22,523 nt of DNA, from the NCBI GenBank assembly GCA_001557035.1, contig LSKJ01000707.1, forward strand, positions 1 through 22,523. The letters are read 5' to 3'. Under the pieces are notes generated by a model, which worked only from the letters and a program-made list of their open reading frames with translations, searched no databases and was not told where the DNA came from. Position 1 is the stretch's first letter; each line of letters begins with the position of its first letter. Below are positions 22,354 to 22,523 of the stretch, one piece after another. The translations under genes were made by a program, and so were the position numbers. The DNA is from Rhodospirillaceae bacterium CCH5-H10. Lineage in GTDB: Bacteria > Pseudomonadota > Alphaproteobacteria > Reyranellales > Reyranellaceae.

Positions 22354-22501
22354 TTTTCCCCGGACAGCCCTGCATTCAAATGGGGAGGTGTCGGCGTCTT
22401 ACGCCGACGGAGGGGTCATAAACGTCTCAATGCCCATGACCCCATCGCCCCGGTAAACCCGGGGCACTTCCCCATCTGAATGCAGGGCTGTCCGGGGAAA
22501 T
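22354..22501. repeat. 148-nt symmetric double-hairpin palindrome
   Basis: The element is symmetric about 22427.5. From outside in, its matched pairs are TTTTCCCC (22354) with GGGGAAAT (to 22501), the GGACAGCCCTGCATT motif with its complement, ATGGGGAGGTG (22380-22390) with CACTTCCCCAT (22465-22475), and GGGGTCAT (22412-22419) with ATGACCCC (22436-22443). Each half also holds its own local hairpin: GTCGGCGT-CTT-ACGCCGAC (22390-22408) and GCCCCGG-TAAAC-CCGGGGC (22447-22465). Similarity continues outward (TGCCAAGCC near 22336-22344 against GGCTTGGCA at 22510-22518). This is the architecture of paired REP-like units or a miniature inverted-repeat element. Confidence 0.8.
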
Positions 22502-22523
22502 GTACACGAGGCTTGGCATAACG

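Larger units (their letters stand above)
22102..22523. other. Gene-free region made of nested inverted repeats
   Basis: No credible gene lies in these 422 nt at the right edge of the window. Nearly all of it is repeat: one free copy of a 34-nt motif, one 28-nt-arm palindrome, and a 148-nt symmetric element whose outer arms are two more copies of the same 34-nt motif. The stretch 22245-22333 shows no structure I can name. What lies beyond 22523 is not known. Confidence 0.75.

Noticed and set aside
22109..22501. CRISPR array from the three 34-nt repeats
   Set aside because: The copies are not all in the same orientation, spacing is unequal and no cas genes are present.

Overview
The window is about 22.5 kb of GC-rich, gene-dense bacterial chromosome. 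Gene content and protein style (two-gene-length ETF:ubiquinone oxidoreductase, membrane urate hydroxylase PuuD with a C-terminal cytochrome c, a CHCC zinc-finger mini-protein, many CoA-thioester enzymes, 'HPERSEGS'-type intergenic palindromes) suggest an alphaproteobacterium of the Rhizobiales/Rhodospirillales type. A Reyranella-like organism is a guess, not a demonstration. No rRNA, tRNA, CRISPR array, prophage or complete insertion sequence was seen.

Layout. (1) Positions 1-4005, minus strand: ETF:ubiquinone oxidoreductase, a periplasmic/exported TPR protein and the start of ispE, tightly packed. (2) 4122-5998, plus: a MetX-like alpha/beta hydrolase overlapping a uracil-DNA glycosylase by the ATGA motif. 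(3) 6110-10688, minus: malate synthase A, an oxalyl-CoA-synthetase-like ligase, a ketopantoate-reductase-family enzyme and a GNAT acetyltransferase, spaced 10-17 nt apart. (4) 10778-15078, plus: urate hydroxylase PuuD, a small membrane-anchored protein resembling BECR-fold RNase toxins, a small acidic partner starting at a coupled TTG codon, a crotonase, a zinc-free quinone-reductase-type dehydrogenase and a SpoIIAA/STAS-like protein. (5) 15253-17493, minus: zinc-finger mini-protein, MaoC-like protein, second crotonase and PhyH-like dioxygenase, nearly all overlapping. (6) 17593-19318: four small exported or lipidated proteins of unknown function. (7) 19342-22101: a RidA-family protein divergent from an SDR dehydrogenase and an acyl-CoA ligase. 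(8) 22102-22523: no gene, but nested inverted repeats.

How the genes may work together. PuuD feeds urate towards allantoin and glyoxylate, malate synthase consumes glyoxylate, and the AAE3/Pcs60-like ligase activates oxalate, which some methylotrophs reduce to glyoxylate. The divergent puuD/aceB arrangement therefore looks like a glyoxylate node. The crotonase, MaoC, PhyH, SDR and acyl-CoA ligase genes suggest catabolism of unusual acyl-CoAs, but several have lost canonical catalytic residues. ETF:ubiquinone oxidoreductase would pass electrons from acyl-CoA dehydrogenases to the respiratory chain.

The best candidates for something undescribed are the putative secreted nuclease and acidic partner at 11970-12811 (a barnase/barstar-like layout) and the 148-nt symmetric double-hairpin palindrome at 22354-22501 with its extra repeat copy.
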